This document shows positions 6,604 through 15,350 of a DNA stretch of 64,000 bases, piece after piece. Location of the stretch: the NCBI GenBank assembly GCA_020072845.1, contig JAIQGF010000007.1, positions 186,001-250,000 on the forward strand. Reading direction: 5' to 3'. The stretch's first letter is position 1. Each line of letters opens with the position of its first letter. The stretch comes from Terriglobia bacterium. GTDB lineage: Bacteria > Acidobacteriota > Terriglobia > Terriglobales > Acidobacteriaceae. Position numbers and translations under genes: made by a program. The notes beneath the pieces were generated by a model. The model saw nothing but the letters and a program-made list of their open reading frames with translations, did no database searches and was not told the DNA's origin.

Positions 6604-9600
6604 CTAGAAGCTGAACTTGACCGCGGCTTGGAAAGTACGTCCAAAGCCATTCTGGGTTTGGATTCTGCCAACGTTGGCGGTGTTGTTGAGGCTGGTGACC
6701 GGGTTGCCCAGAACCGGGTGGTTCAGCAGATTGAAGGTGTCGAGCCTCAGAGCCAGTTCCTTGGTCTCGCTAAAAATGAACTTACGGGAGAGAGCGGTGT
6801 CGAGCGTGAAGGCGCCCGGGCCCGAGAGGGAGTTGCGCCCCACGTTTCCAAACGTGCCGTTGGTGGGCGATGCGTAAGCCGTGTTGTTAAACCAGCAATC
6901 GCGGCTTCCCACGGTGGCTCCGTTAGAGCAGGTCCCACTACTGGGATCGCCCACCAGGTTGGGACGGTCCTTGAACGAGGTGGTCGTGCCGGTGAGGGCC
7001 GTATCCACGCCGGTCAGTACCGTGATGGGGATTCCGGTACGGTAGGTCAGAAGTGGCGCAATCTGCCAGTTGTTGAGCACCACACCCTTCCAACCCTGGT
7101 ACTTGGGCGTATTCGCCACCAGAGAGATGTTCATGTTGTGGCGCACGTCGAAGCCACAGTTCCCGCGGTCGCCCTTGAGCACGGCCAGGTTGGGATTCGT
7201 AACCGGAGAGACGTAAAGATCCGGACGGCTGTTGGTCAGCTCTCCGGTGAAATCCTGGTCGCTGATGCAGTGCGACCAAGTGTAGTTCGACAGCAGCGTG
7301 AAGTTGTGGCTGAAGCGATGCCTCAAGCTGGCCAGCATCGCGTGGTAGTTGGCGTTGGCGCCATCCCAAAGCGAGGTCATGTTAGAGAAGTACTGGCCCT
7401 GCAGCGGGTTGGCTATCACCAGGGCGCGGCGGCAGTTGGTATTGCCGGTGGCGGCGGCGGCTCCGGCCGTGCAACCGCTTCCGCCGCTCGCCGCTGAGGG
7501 CGTAGCTACTGTCGCGACATTCATGCCCGGATTGGCTTCATACGCTACCCAGACGTGTGTCGTTTTGCTGCCCAGGTAACTCAACGAGAACAGCCAGTCG
7601 GCGCCGAACTGCTTCTCGACACTGAAGTTCCAGTTCTGTACGTACATGGGATGGACGTCGAAATTGTTGTTGATGTAGACGCCGTTCAGCGGGAAGAAGG
7701 CGGCCGGATCTCCCGGTTTGGGGAATGGCAGTGGGAACTGGGGAACGCCCGCCTGGCCGGCGTAGGGATTCGAAAGCGTACCGCCCGCGCTGGCTTTCGG
7801 AACGAAGCTGACCCCGCTGCCGAAAGGTGAATTGTCGGCATAGCGATCGAAGTAGTACAGCTCCGGACTGTCATAGAACAGGCCGTAACTGGCCCGCACG
7901 GTCATGTTACCTTTCTTGGTTGGGTCCCAGATCAGGCCGATGCGAGGCGAGAACTGCGCCAACTTATGCTGCGCGAACGCGCAGGGCACGCCGGGATCAC
8001 CACAATACTGCAAGCCGGCGGGCGCATTCGGGTATACCGTGCTGTGCGTGCCGGCCACGAAGGCAGCGTAGTCGAAATGGCTGCCGCGATGCATGATGTC
8101 AGTCGACGGTAGATACGGCTCCCAGCGCACACCGACGTTGAACGTCAGGTTGGGCAGCAGTTTGATGTTGTCTTGTGCGTAGAGACCCCAGTAAGTGTAT
8201 CTCCAGTTTTCCGCTTCCGGATTGCCCTGCGCGAAGTTGGAGGGGAAGCCGAGCATGAAGTCAACCAGGTTGTCTCCACTGCCGCCGGTGGTGTTGAACG
8301 TAAACTGCCCGTTGGACTGGAAGGTGGAGAGGTAGTTGAGCTGCATCTTCATGAAGTTGACGCCAAAAGAAAACTGGTGCTTGCCATGCACGATGTCCAC
8401 ATCATCGGCAAGCTGGTACAGATTGTTGATGAAGTATCCCGGCATGGAGGAGCCGCCGCCGACCGCGAAGTAGTTGGAAATGCTCAGCACTAATCCGTTC
8501 GGAACCGGGCTCGGGACAGTGATGCCGATACTGGCAGGATTGATCATGTCGTTAGCCGGGCCGCGGTGGATGGCGAGCCGGGTAGCTGTGACGTGGAAGG
8601 AGTTGACCAGGTTCGAGCTGATGGTAGACGTGTGGCCTATAGCCGCGGTCTGGAACCGGGCAAATTGGTTAGAGACCACGCTCTGCGGTACGATGTTGGT
8701 CTTGTCAAAAGGCAGCGGCGCTCTGGAATCGGTGCCGAAATAACGCATAAACACGGTCTGCTTGGGACTCAGGTTCCAATCCACTTTGGCCACGCCCTGG
8801 TCCTCGTTCCAAATCTGCGGGTAGGAATAGCTGATCTTGCCGCAGGCAGGATCGGGGGTGGCAGGAGGCACGAACTGCAGCAGGGCCAACGCCGAGGCAT
8901 TGAAGCTTGCGGGATTGACTTTGTTGCCTGGAATGGTGATGCCGTTCACCGTCTTCAATGTCTTGGCTTTGCCGACGCCTTGGCATGCCGCCGACATCAT
9001 CACGCTGAAGTCGCCAGTAAGCGTCGCGGGAGTCGGCACGATGATGGTTGCGAACGGCGCCGATGCCGACTGCCGGGTACCCTGGAAGCCCACGAAGAAC
9101 AGCAATTTGTCTTTCTTGATGGGTCCGCCAAAGGTTCCCCCGAACTGGTTGCGCTTGATGCTCTCGTCTTTCGCGCCAGTAGAGAAGACCACGAGGCGGG
9201 CATTCACTGCCGGATTGCGCAGAAATTCAAAAACGCTGCCGTGATAGGCATTGGTGCCGGACTTGGTGACTGCATTCACCGTGGCGCCGGCGTGCACGCC
9301 GTAGCGCGCCGAAAGTCCGCTGCTCTGAACACTGAATTCCTGGACCGCATCCGGAAACGGATAAGGCGCATTCACGTTCGAGAAGGCGTCGTTGTTGTCG
9401 CTGCCATCCAACAAGAAGTTGTTGGCATTCTCCTGGCCGCCACCCACCGAGATGGGTTGCGAGGGCCCGTTGGCTTGGTTGTTGCCGTAGTTCTTGGTGC
9501 TGTTCAGGTCGTTGCTGGTGAGCGTGGGATTCGTCGCCGCACCCGACCCCATGACAAGTGACACCATATTGCGGCCATCGAGCGGAAGCTCCAGGATGCG

Positions 9601-10032
9601 CGCGTTGTCGATCATGGTCGAGATTGAGTTTTCGTGGGTTTCGACCAGTGCGGCATTGGCTCTCACCTCGACGGTCTCGGCAACGCTGCCCACGACGAGC
9701 TTGACATTCACTTCTGGGGTTTCGCCCACCTGCAACACGATGCCCGTCTGCAGGAAGTTCCGGAACCCGGTGGCCGTGACTTTCAATTGGTAGGGGCCGA
9801 CCGGCAGGTTGGGCAGGGCGTAATTGCCCTCCGAACCGGAGACCGTGGTCCTGACCAATCCTGTATTGAACTGGCTGGCGGTGATTTGTGCTCCGACGAT
9901 TGCCGCCCCGGTCGCATCGGTGATGCGGCCATGGATCTGGGCGAAGTTAACTGCCTGGCCGAAGAGAACGTTTTGCGCTAATGCTACGAACGCAACTACG
10001 GCCAGAATCTTCAGCATCTGTACGAACTTCAT
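6604..10032 (-). CDS. TonB-dependent receptor, Oar-like, with carboxypeptidase-regulatory-like domain
   Basis: A 1142-aa outer-membrane protein. A signal peptide (MKFVQMLKILAVVAFVALAQ) is followed by a carboxypeptidase-regulatory-like beta-sandwich (about 25-115), a plug-like region with LPLDGRN (about 150-250), and a long beta-barrel ending in an aromatic KFSF terminus, suited to outer-membrane assembly. The start at 10032 was preferred over the longer frame because the signal peptide begins there and GGAG lies eight bases upstream. Such receptors are abundant in Acidobacteriota and usually import oligosaccharides. Position between the kinase and the isomerase suggests pectic oligomers as cargo. 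Confidence 0.88.
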   Translation of the reverse strand: MKFVQMLKILAVVAFVALAQNVLFGQAVNFAQIHGRITDATGAAIVGAQITASQFNTGLVRTTVSGSEGNYALPNLPVGPYQLKVTATGFRNFLQTGIVLQVGETPEVNVKLVVGSVAETVEVRANAALVETHENSISTMIDNARILELPLDGRNMVSLVMGSGAATNPTLTSNDLNSTKNYGNNQANGPSQPISVGGGQENANNFLLDGSDNNDAFSNVNAPYPFPDAVQEFSVQSSGLSARYGVHAGATVNAVTKSGTNAYHGSVFEFLRNPAVNARLVVFSTGAKDESIKRNQFGGTFGGPIKKDKLLFFVGFQGTRQSASAPFATIIVPTPATLTGDFSVMMSAACQGVGKAKTLKTVNGITIPGNKVNPASFNASALALLQFVPPATPDPACGKISYSYPQIWNEDQGVAKVDWNLSPKQTVFMRYFGTDSRAPLPFDKTNIVPQSVVSNQFARFQTAAIGHTSTISSNLVNSFHVTATRLAIHRGPANDMINPASIGITVPSPVPNGLVLSISNYFAVGGGSSMPGYFINNLYQLADDVDIVHGKHQFSFGVNFMKMQLNYLSTFQSNGQFTFNTTGGSGDNLVDFMLGFPSNFAQGNPEAENWRYTYWGLYAQDNIKLLPNLTFNVGVRWEPYLPSTDIMHRGSHFDYAAFVAGTHSTVYPNAPAGLQYCGDPGVPCAFAQHKLAQFSPRIGLIWDPTKKGNMTVRASYGLFYDSPELYYFDRYADNSPFGSGVSFVPKASAGGTLSNPYAGQAGVPQFPLPFPKPGDPAAFFPLNGVYINNNFDVHPMYVQNWNFSVEKQFGADWLFSLSYLGSKTTHVWVAYEANPGMNVATVATPSAASGGSGCTAGAAAATGNTNCRRALVIANPLQGQYFSNMTSLWDGANANYHAMLASLRHRFSHNFTLLSNYTWSHCISDQDFTGELTNSRPDLYVSPVTNPNLAVLKGDRGNCGFDVRHNMNISLVANTPKYQGWKGVVLNNWQIAPLLTYRTGIPITVLTGVDTALTGTTTSFKDRPNLVGDPSSGTCSNGATVGSRDCWFNNTAYASPTNGTFGNVGRNSLSGPGAFTLDTALSRKFIFSETKELALRLDTFNLLNHPVLGNPVTSLNNTANVGRIQTQNGFGRTFQAAVKFSF

Positions 10033-10114
10033 GGCGATTCTCCAAACTGCCCTTCGGCTAGGAAGTTGGTAAAGCTCCCAAGGATCGGTCCGGGGCTGCT
10101 GGGCGCACAAAAAC

Positions 10115-11209
10115 CTATCGAGTGACGCGCGCGCTTGCCCCCTTCATTACTTTCTCGACTTCCGGCAGCGTCGCCATCGTGGTGTCTCCGGGTGTGGTCA
10201 TGGCCAGTGCGCCATGCGCCGCTCCGCATTCGACAGCCCACTGGGGCTCGCGGCCGGTCAGAAACCCATAGATAAGACCGGAGGCAAAGGAATCGCCTCC
10301 GCCAATACGATCCAGGATCGCGAGACTTTCCCGACTCGTGGCGCGATAGAGTTTCCCGTCACAAAAGCAGACGGCACTCCAGTCGTTGATACTTGCCGAC
10401 CTCACATGGCGCAGCGTGATGGCAACCGCCTTGATCCCGGGAAAGGCGGCCACCACGCGCTCGATCATGCGGCAGAAGTTTTCCGGATCCAGCTTCGAAA
10501 GGTTTTCATCCAGGGTCTCGACTTCGAACCCCAGGGCGGCGGTGAAGTCCTCTTCGTTCCCGATCATCACGTCCACCAACGGAGCCAGCTCGCGGTTGAT
10601 CTTCTGCGCCGCCGGCTTGCCGCCGGCCGACTTCCACAGTGACTCGCGGTAGTTGAGGTCGTAGGAAACGACGACCCCGTGCTGCCTTGCCGCCTGCATG
10701 GCTTCCTTGGCAACGCCCGGCGTGGTTTCGGAAAGCGCGGCAAAGATTCCGCCGGTGTGGAACCAGCGCGCACCCTCATGCGCAAAAATCCCGGTCCAGT
10801 CGATGTCGCCGGGCTTGAGTTGCGAAACCGCGGTGTGCCCGCGATCGGAGCAGCCCAGGGCCGCACGCACCCCAAATCCTCGCTCCGTAAAGTTGAGGCC
10901 ATTCCGCACCGAGCGCCCCACCCCGTCATACGGCACCCACTTCACATGCGACTGGTCCACGCCGCCCTGATAGATAAGGTCCTGGATGAGCCTGCCCACC
11001 GGGTTATCGGCGAACGCGGTGACGATCGCCGTGTCCATTCCGAAACAACGCTTCAGGCCGCGGGCGACGTTGTATTCACCGCCGCCCTCCCAGGCGCGAA
11101 AAGTGCGCGTGGTATGGATGCGCTCATCCCCGGGATCGAGCCGGAGCATGACTTCCCCCAAGCTGACCAGGTCCCACTTGCAACCGGCCTTGGGCTTACT
11201 CTGCAACAT
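10115..11209 (-). CDS. kdgK: PfkB-family sugar kinase, probable KDG kinase
   Basis: A 364-aa ribokinase-like enzyme. It has the N-terminal glycine motif in GGGEYNVARGL, and near the C-terminus the anion-hole/catalytic-base motif GGGDSFASG. Two segments (NYRESLWK and IGNEEDF) are shared with the second kinase of this window (26808-27890). In the block with kduD and eda the expected reaction is phosphorylation of 2-keto-3-deoxygluconate to KDPG. The ATG at 11209 is favoured, with AAGGG upstream. KDG kinase is the best reading; specificity within PfkB cannot be read from sequence alone. Confidence 0.8.
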   Translation of the reverse strand: MLQSKPKAGCKWDLVSLGEVMLRLDPGDERIHTTRTFRAWEGGGEYNVARGLKRCFGMDTAIVTAFADNPVGRLIQDLIYQGGVDQSHVKWVPYDGVGRSVRNGLNFTERGFGVRAALGCSDRGHTAVSQLKPGDIDWTGIFAHEGARWFHTGGIFAALSETTPGVAKEAMQAARQHGVVVSYDLNYRESLWKSAGGKPAAQKINRELAPLVDVMIGNEEDFTAALGFEVETLDENLSKLDPENFCRMIERVVAAFPGIKAVAITLRHVRSASINDWSAVCFCDGKLYRATSRESLAILDRIGGGDSFASGLIYGFLTGREPQWAVECGAAHGALAMTTPGDTTMATLPEVEKVMKGASARVTR

Positions 11210-11294
11210 CGAATTGCCCTTCACCCGGCTGGGGTCGCATGGCGGAAGGAAAGCAGGTTCGCATTCCCTCCGTCATGTTGCCGCCCCGGCGGCC

Positions 11295-12101
11295 TCATGC
11301 TTTCGCCCGAAGGCGCTGCTTGGCGGGCGCCGCGGCCACTTGCGCACTGTAGCCAAGCTTTTTCGAAACGCCCTTGCAGGCCGCGATCAGCGCGTTCGCA
11401 ATCTTGCTTTCGCCTTCCAGAATTCGATGGACCGGCCCGGAGACACTCATGGCCGCGATGGGCTGCCCGCTCTCGTCGAAGATGGGCGCCCCGATGCAGG
11501 CCACACCGGGCTCGTTCTCCTCGTTGTCGACCGCATAGCCCCGCTGGCGCGCCAGTTCCAGCTCCTTGCGCACGGTTTGCAGGCGCTGCCGCGAAAGCTT
11601 GGCGAGATAGAAGAAGTAGGGAGAACGCGAATCGTCCGCTCCCAGAAAAGCCAACATCGCCTTTCCCATGGACGTCTGGTGGGCCGGCATGCGGCATCCC
11701 ACGGTCGCGCTCATGCGGAACGGACGCGCACTATCCACAATCTGCAGATAGAGAACGTTGCCGTCGTCGAGCACGCTGAGGTTCACCATCTCGTTAAAGC
11801 GCTCGCGCAGTTCCAGCATCAGCGGGCGGGCGATGTCCTTGATGTCGCGGCGGACATGGGTGGAGAGCTCGAACAACTTGATGCCCAGCATGTACAGGCT
11901 GCCATCGGCGCTGCGCTCCACGTAACCGCGCTTGGCCAGGGTGTGCAGCAGCCGGAACGTGCGGCTCTTGTTCAACCCGACCCGCCGGCTGATTTCGATC
12001 AACGTAAGGCCTTCGCTGCCGCCAAAGACTTCCAGCACATCCAGCGCCTTGGCGACCGCATCCACAACGTACTTGCCGGAGGTGGTTCGCGCTACCTTCA
12101 T
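11295..12101 (-). CDS. IclR-family transcriptional regulator (KdgR-like)
   Basis: A 268-aa protein with an N-terminal winged helix-turn-helix (about residues 10-70, containing LTLIEISRRVGLNKSRTFRL) and a C-terminal effector domain with the IclR segment HQTSMGKAMLA and GVACIGAPI. KdgR-type members sense KDG and repress pectin genes. It heads the minus-strand kinase/receptor/kdu block. The ATG follows directly on a 35-bp element (12102-12136) that recurs in front of uxaE, arguing for autoregulation and joint control of both divergent blocks. No ribosome-binding site is visible before the ATG; the mRNA may be leaderless. Confidence 0.88.
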   Translation of the reverse strand: MKVARTTSGKYVVDAVAKALDVLEVFGGSEGLTLIEISRRVGLNKSRTFRLLHTLAKRGYVERSADGSLYMLGIKLFELSTHVRRDIKDIARPLMLELRERFNEMVNLSVLDDGNVLYLQIVDSARPFRMSATVGCRMPAHQTSMGKAMLAFLGADDSRSPYFFYLAKLSRQRLQTVRKELELARQRGYAVDNEENEPGVACIGAPIFDESGQPIAAMSVSGPVHRILEGESKIANALIAACKGVSKKLGYSAQVAAAPAKQRLRAKA

Positions 12102-12136
12102 GTTTTATCTATTAAAATGCTGTTGCAATAGACAAA
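12102..12136 (-). promoter_or_regulatory. 35-bp regulatory element, copy B, abutting iclR start
   Basis: Read on the minus strand, this element matches the plus-strand element at 12449-12483 at 27 of 35 positions without gaps. Both begin TTTGTC and end ATAAAAC. It touches the iclR start codon. The two copies point outward toward the two divergent gene blocks, so this is a candidate operator/promoter for the IclR regulator. Confidence 0.6.
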
Positions 12137-12448
12137 TCATCGGCCACAGCCTGTCACCGGCGAGCCGGCTTGTCAAGCAGCATTCTTCCTTTCATGGAAA
12201 GATTGATTGTCCCGCTTCGGGAATCCACCCGTCCCCGGTGGGGCGCAAAGCCGGCTCGCTTGCCGGCGCCGCCGCCGGGACGGTGAAGTCGTACAATGGC
12301 CCCCACTTTGCAGACCGCGACTGCCCCTTCGACGTCACCCGTTGTTATGGCGGCGACGGATTGATTTGCGGGCTGCGGCATGGCGTCGTCTCGGGGGTCG
12401 CGGACCAAGAAGTGGGTTGACACACAACAGGAAACACGAAACTATTGT
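12137..12448. other. Non-coding stretch between the two 35-bp elements
   Basis: About 310 bases between the divergent operator copies. Open frames exist on both strands, but none has a ribosome-binding site or recognisable protein pattern. The plus frame ending at 12420 is open because of base composition. I see no terminator or additional dyad here. It may simply carry divergent leader sequences or decayed coding DNA. Confidence 0.4.
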
Positions 12449-12483
12449 TTTGTCAATTACAACATCGTTGTATTGTATAAAAC
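12449..12483 (+). promoter_or_regulatory. 35-bp regulatory element, copy A, upstream of uxaE
   Basis: Same element as at 12102-12136 but on the opposite strand. Within it lies a perfect dyad, TACAAC-ATC-GTTGTA (12458-12472), the best candidate half-site pair for the adjacent IclR regulator. It ends 71 bases before the uxaE start, leaving space for a normal leader with a ribosome-binding site. Confidence 0.6.
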
Positions 12484-12554
12484 GATTCAGGATGCGGAGC
12501 AACTAAGCGGGCACATCCAATGATTCTGCCCAGACCGCTCCGCGAGGGACCCCG

Positions 12555-13859
12555 ATGACCTCATCCGCGACTCATTCCCTGGCATCCTCAGCCGGCCTCC
12601 GCCTCGCGAGATACTCTTTGGGCGTCGGCGACCGCTTTGCCCATCAGGCCCGGGCTCAGTTGCGCGCCTGCGTCATGGCTGCGCAGCGTGGCGTCGAGAT
12701 CATTCCGGTCTGGAACAAGTCGAACCGCGAACACCTTATTGTTGGTTCCAAGCCTGGGAGTGTGCGTGCCGCCGCCGAAAAGGCAGTGCGCGAACTGGAA
12801 TGGACCAGGCCCTTCCACGTGGACGCCGACCACATCAACCTCGACACCGTGGACGGCTTCCTGCCATCGAGCGACTTCTATACCCTGGACGTTGCTTACG
12901 CCATTGGCAAACCATCGGAGGCGTCGGCAATCGACGCATTTATCCACCGCCATCCTGAGTTGCTGCGGCCCATCGAACTGCAAGGCCGCGGGTTCTCGCG
13001 GCAACTGTCGCGCGAAGGGTTGGCGGAGATTGCGACCAAGTACCTGTTCGCCACCCTGGAGGCGGGCAGGATTTATCGGCACATCGCGGGCGCGCTGGGA
13101 ACGGGCGCCTTCATCACCGAAGTCTCGATGGACGAAACCGACACTCCCCAGAGTCCAGCCGAGTTGTTGGTGATCCTCGCGGCCCTGTCCGATGAGGGCA
13201 TTCCGCTGCAAACGATTGCGCCGAAGTTCACCGGCCGCTTCAACAAGGGCGTGGATTATGTGGGAGACGTCGCGCAGTTTGAAGTCGAGTTTCGCAGCGA
13301 CCTGGCGGTAATCGCTCATGCCATCCAGGTCTACGGCCTGCCTGCCCAGTTGAAGCTGAGCATCCATTCTGGCAGCGACAAGTTCTCCATCTATCCGGCC
13401 ATCCGCCGCGCCTTGCGCGAAACCGGGGCCGGCGTGCATGTAAAGACTGCCGGCACCACCTGGCTCGAAGAACTGGTCGGACTGGCGGAAGCCGGCGGCG
13501 ATGGACTTGGACTGGCGAAGGAGATCTACGCCGAGGCGCACGCGCATCGTGATGAGCTGTGCGCTCCGTACGCAGCCGTGATTGACATCAGCGCAGGGAG
13601 GCTGCCCTCCCCGCAACAGGTCAACGGGTGGTCGTCACAGCAGTACGCCAACGCTCTGCGTCACGACCAGAAGTGTCCCGAGTACAACTCCGATTTCCGC
13701 CAGTTGCTGCACGTTGGCTATAAGGTCGCCGCCAAGCTGGGCCAGCGCTATCTGGACATGCTGGTGGCGTGCGAAGACTCCATCTCACGTAATGTGATCG
13801 CCAACTTGTACGAACGGCATATCACCCCGATTTTCCTGGCTGGGGACGCGTCAGCGTAA
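12555..13859 (+). CDS. uxaE: Tagaturonate epimerase (UxaE)
   Basis: A 434-aa protein of the tagaturonate-epimerase family, which converts D-tagaturonate and D-fructuronate into each other. Recognisable conserved blocks are PKFTGRFNKGVDYVGD and IHSGSDKFSIYP, with acidic and histidine residues likely to bind a metal. In organisms with UxaE the galacturonate branch is channelled into fructuronate, so tagaturonate reductase and altronate dehydratase are not needed; neither is seen here. It precedes uxaC by 24 bases in one operon. GAGGG before the ATG supports the start. Confidence 0.85.
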   Translation: MTSSATHSLASSAGLRLARYSLGVGDRFAHQARAQLRACVMAAQRGVEIIPVWNKSNREHLIVGSKPGSVRAAAEKAVRELEWTRPFHVDADHINLDTVDGFLPSSDFYTLDVAYAIGKPSEASAIDAFIHRHPELLRPIELQGRGFSRQLSREGLAEIATKYLFATLEAGRIYRHIAGALGTGAFITEVSMDETDTPQSPAELLVILAALSDEGIPLQTIAPKFTGRFNKGVDYVGDVAQFEVEFRSDLAVIAHAIQVYGLPAQLKLSIHSGSDKFSIYPAIRRALRETGAGVHVKTAGTTWLEELVGLAEAGGDGLGLAKEIYAEAHAHRDELCAPYAAVIDISAGRLPSPQQVNGWSSQQYANALRHDQKCPEYNSDFRQLLHVGYKVAAKLGQRYLDMLVACEDSISRNVIANLYERHITPIFLAGDASA

Positions 13860-13883
13860 GCCCGTTAGCCCAGGAGGAGAGCC

Positions 13884-15350
13884 ATGGGCTTTATCAACGA
13901 AGACTTCCTTCTGCACTCGGAAGCCGCCAAGCGCCTTTATCACGGCTATGCCGAGCAGCAGCCGATCCTGGACTATCACTGCCACCTCTCGCCCCGAGAC
14001 ATTGCCGAGAACCGCAGCTTTCGCAATCTTTTCGAAATCTGGCTGGAAGGCGACCACTATAAGTGGCGCGCCATGCGAACCAACGGCGAGTCCGAGCGCT
14101 ACTGCACCGGCGACGCTTCTCCGTTCGACAAGTTCCTGGCTTGGGCCCGCACGGTGCCGCACACGATTCGCAATCCCCTTTTCCACTGGACGCATCTCGA
14201 GCTGAAGCGCTACTTCAGAATCGATGACCTCCTCAATGAGCGCACCGCCCGCGAGGTATGGGAGAAGGCGAACGCCCAACTTGCAGGAGAAAGCCTTCGC
14301 ACCCAGGCCATCCTGAAGAAGTTCAAGGTGAAGGCCGTTTGCACCACCGACGATCCTGCTGACGACCTCGCCTTCCACCGGCAGATTGCCGGCCGGCCGT
14401 TCGGCACGCGTGTCTATCCGGCGTTCCGGCCCGACAAAGCGCTCAACGTCCACCACCCCGACCTGTTCAACCCGTGGGTAGATCGCTTGGCTTCGGCCAG
14501 CGACGTCGATATCGTCAAGCTCGAGAGCTTTCTGGCTGCCCTCCGCCAGAGGCACGACTTCTTCCACGCCATGGGCGGCCGTCTTTCCGATCATGGCCTG
14601 AACTACTGCTATGCCGATTTGTGTTCGGAATCGACGGCGGCGCGCATATTCGACAACGCGCGTGCCGGAAAGGCCGCTACGCCGGTCGAGCAGCACCAAT
14701 TCGCGTCGTTCATGATGCTCTACTTCGGCCACCTCGATGCCGGGAAAGGCTGGACCAAGCAGTTGCATCTGGGTGCGCTCCGCAATGCGAATACCCGCCT
14801 GCTGCAACAACTCGGTCCCGACACCGGCTCGGATTCCATTGGCGATTGGCCGCAGGCCGAGGCGCTTGGCCGCTACCTGGACGCGCTTGATCGCGAGCAT
14901 GCGCTGCCGAAAACCATCCTGTACAACGTGAACCCGGCTGATAACTACGTCCTCGCCACCATGATCGGCAACTTTCAGGACGGGTCGGTGGCCGGAAAAA
15001 TTCAGTTCGGCAGCGGGTGGTGGTTCCTCGATCAGAAGGAAGCCATGCAATGGCAGATCAATGCCCTGTCCAACGCCGGCCTGCTGTCGCGTTTCATCGG
15101 CATGCTCACGGATTCGCGCTCCTTCATGTCCTATCCCCGCCATGAGTACTTCCGCCGCGTGCTGTGCAATATGCTCGGGGCCGACATGGAAAGTGGCGAG
15201 TTGCCCGGCGATGAAGCGCTCATCGGCGGCATGGTGCAGAACATCTGCTTCGAAAACGCCCGTCAGTATCTCGGATTGGAACTCGACTTGGGCACGACCG
15301 AAAGCGCAGCCGCCGGCAAGCAGTTGGCGAAGTGCGGAGAACCGGCATGA
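13884..15350 (+). CDS. uxaC: Uronate isomerase (glucuronate/galacturonate isomerase)
   Basis: A 488-aa amidohydrolase-fold enzyme of the usual UxaC length. It interconverts D-galacturonate and D-tagaturonate, and D-glucuronate and D-fructuronate. The metal-site motif YHCHLSP (H32, H34) is present, and conserved segments such as VNPADNYVLATMIGNF and GSGWWFLDQ follow. AGGAGGAG lies upstream of the ATG. The stop overlaps the ATG of the next gene (ATGA), showing translational coupling with the GH105 gene. Confidence 0.95.
   Translation: MGFINEDFLLHSEAAKRLYHGYAEQQPILDYHCHLSPRDIAENRSFRNLFEIWLEGDHYKWRAMRTNGESERYCTGDASPFDKFLAWARTVPHTIRNPLFHWTHLELKRYFRIDDLLNERTAREVWEKANAQLAGESLRTQAILKKFKVKAVCTTDDPADDLAFHRQIAGRPFGTRVYPAFRPDKALNVHHPDLFNPWVDRLASASDVDIVKLESFLAALRQRHDFFHAMGGRLSDHGLNYCYADLCSESTAARIFDNARAGKAATPVEQHQFASFMMLYFGHLDAGKGWTKQLHLGALRNANTRLLQQLGPDTGSDSIGDWPQAEALGRYLDALDREHALPKTILYNVNPADNYVLATMIGNFQDGSVAGKIQFGSGWWFLDQKEAMQWQINALSNAGLLSRFIGMLTDSRSFMSYPRHEYFRRVLCNMLGADMESGELPGDEALIGGMVQNICFENARQYLGLELDLGTTESAAAGKQLAKCGEPA

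Noticed and set aside
8566-9561. 331-codon plus-strand frame within the TonB receptor gene
   Set aside because: The receptor is continuous on the other strand from signal peptide to aromatic terminus; the frame has no motif.
11932-12420. Plus-strand frame running from iclR antisense into the intergenic region
   Set aside because: Part is antisense of iclR; the intergenic part reads like protein (ending GVADQEVG) but has no start, ribosome-binding site or family match.
12449-12483. Canonical sigma-70 promoter inside the 35-bp element
   Set aside because: TTGTCA resembles a -35 box, but at 17-base spacing only three of six -10 positions match and copy B matches even less; an operator reading is safer.
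13851-15143. 430-codon minus-strand frame over uxaC
   Set aside because: Antisense shadow of a clear UxaC gene; no start signal and no recognisable protein.
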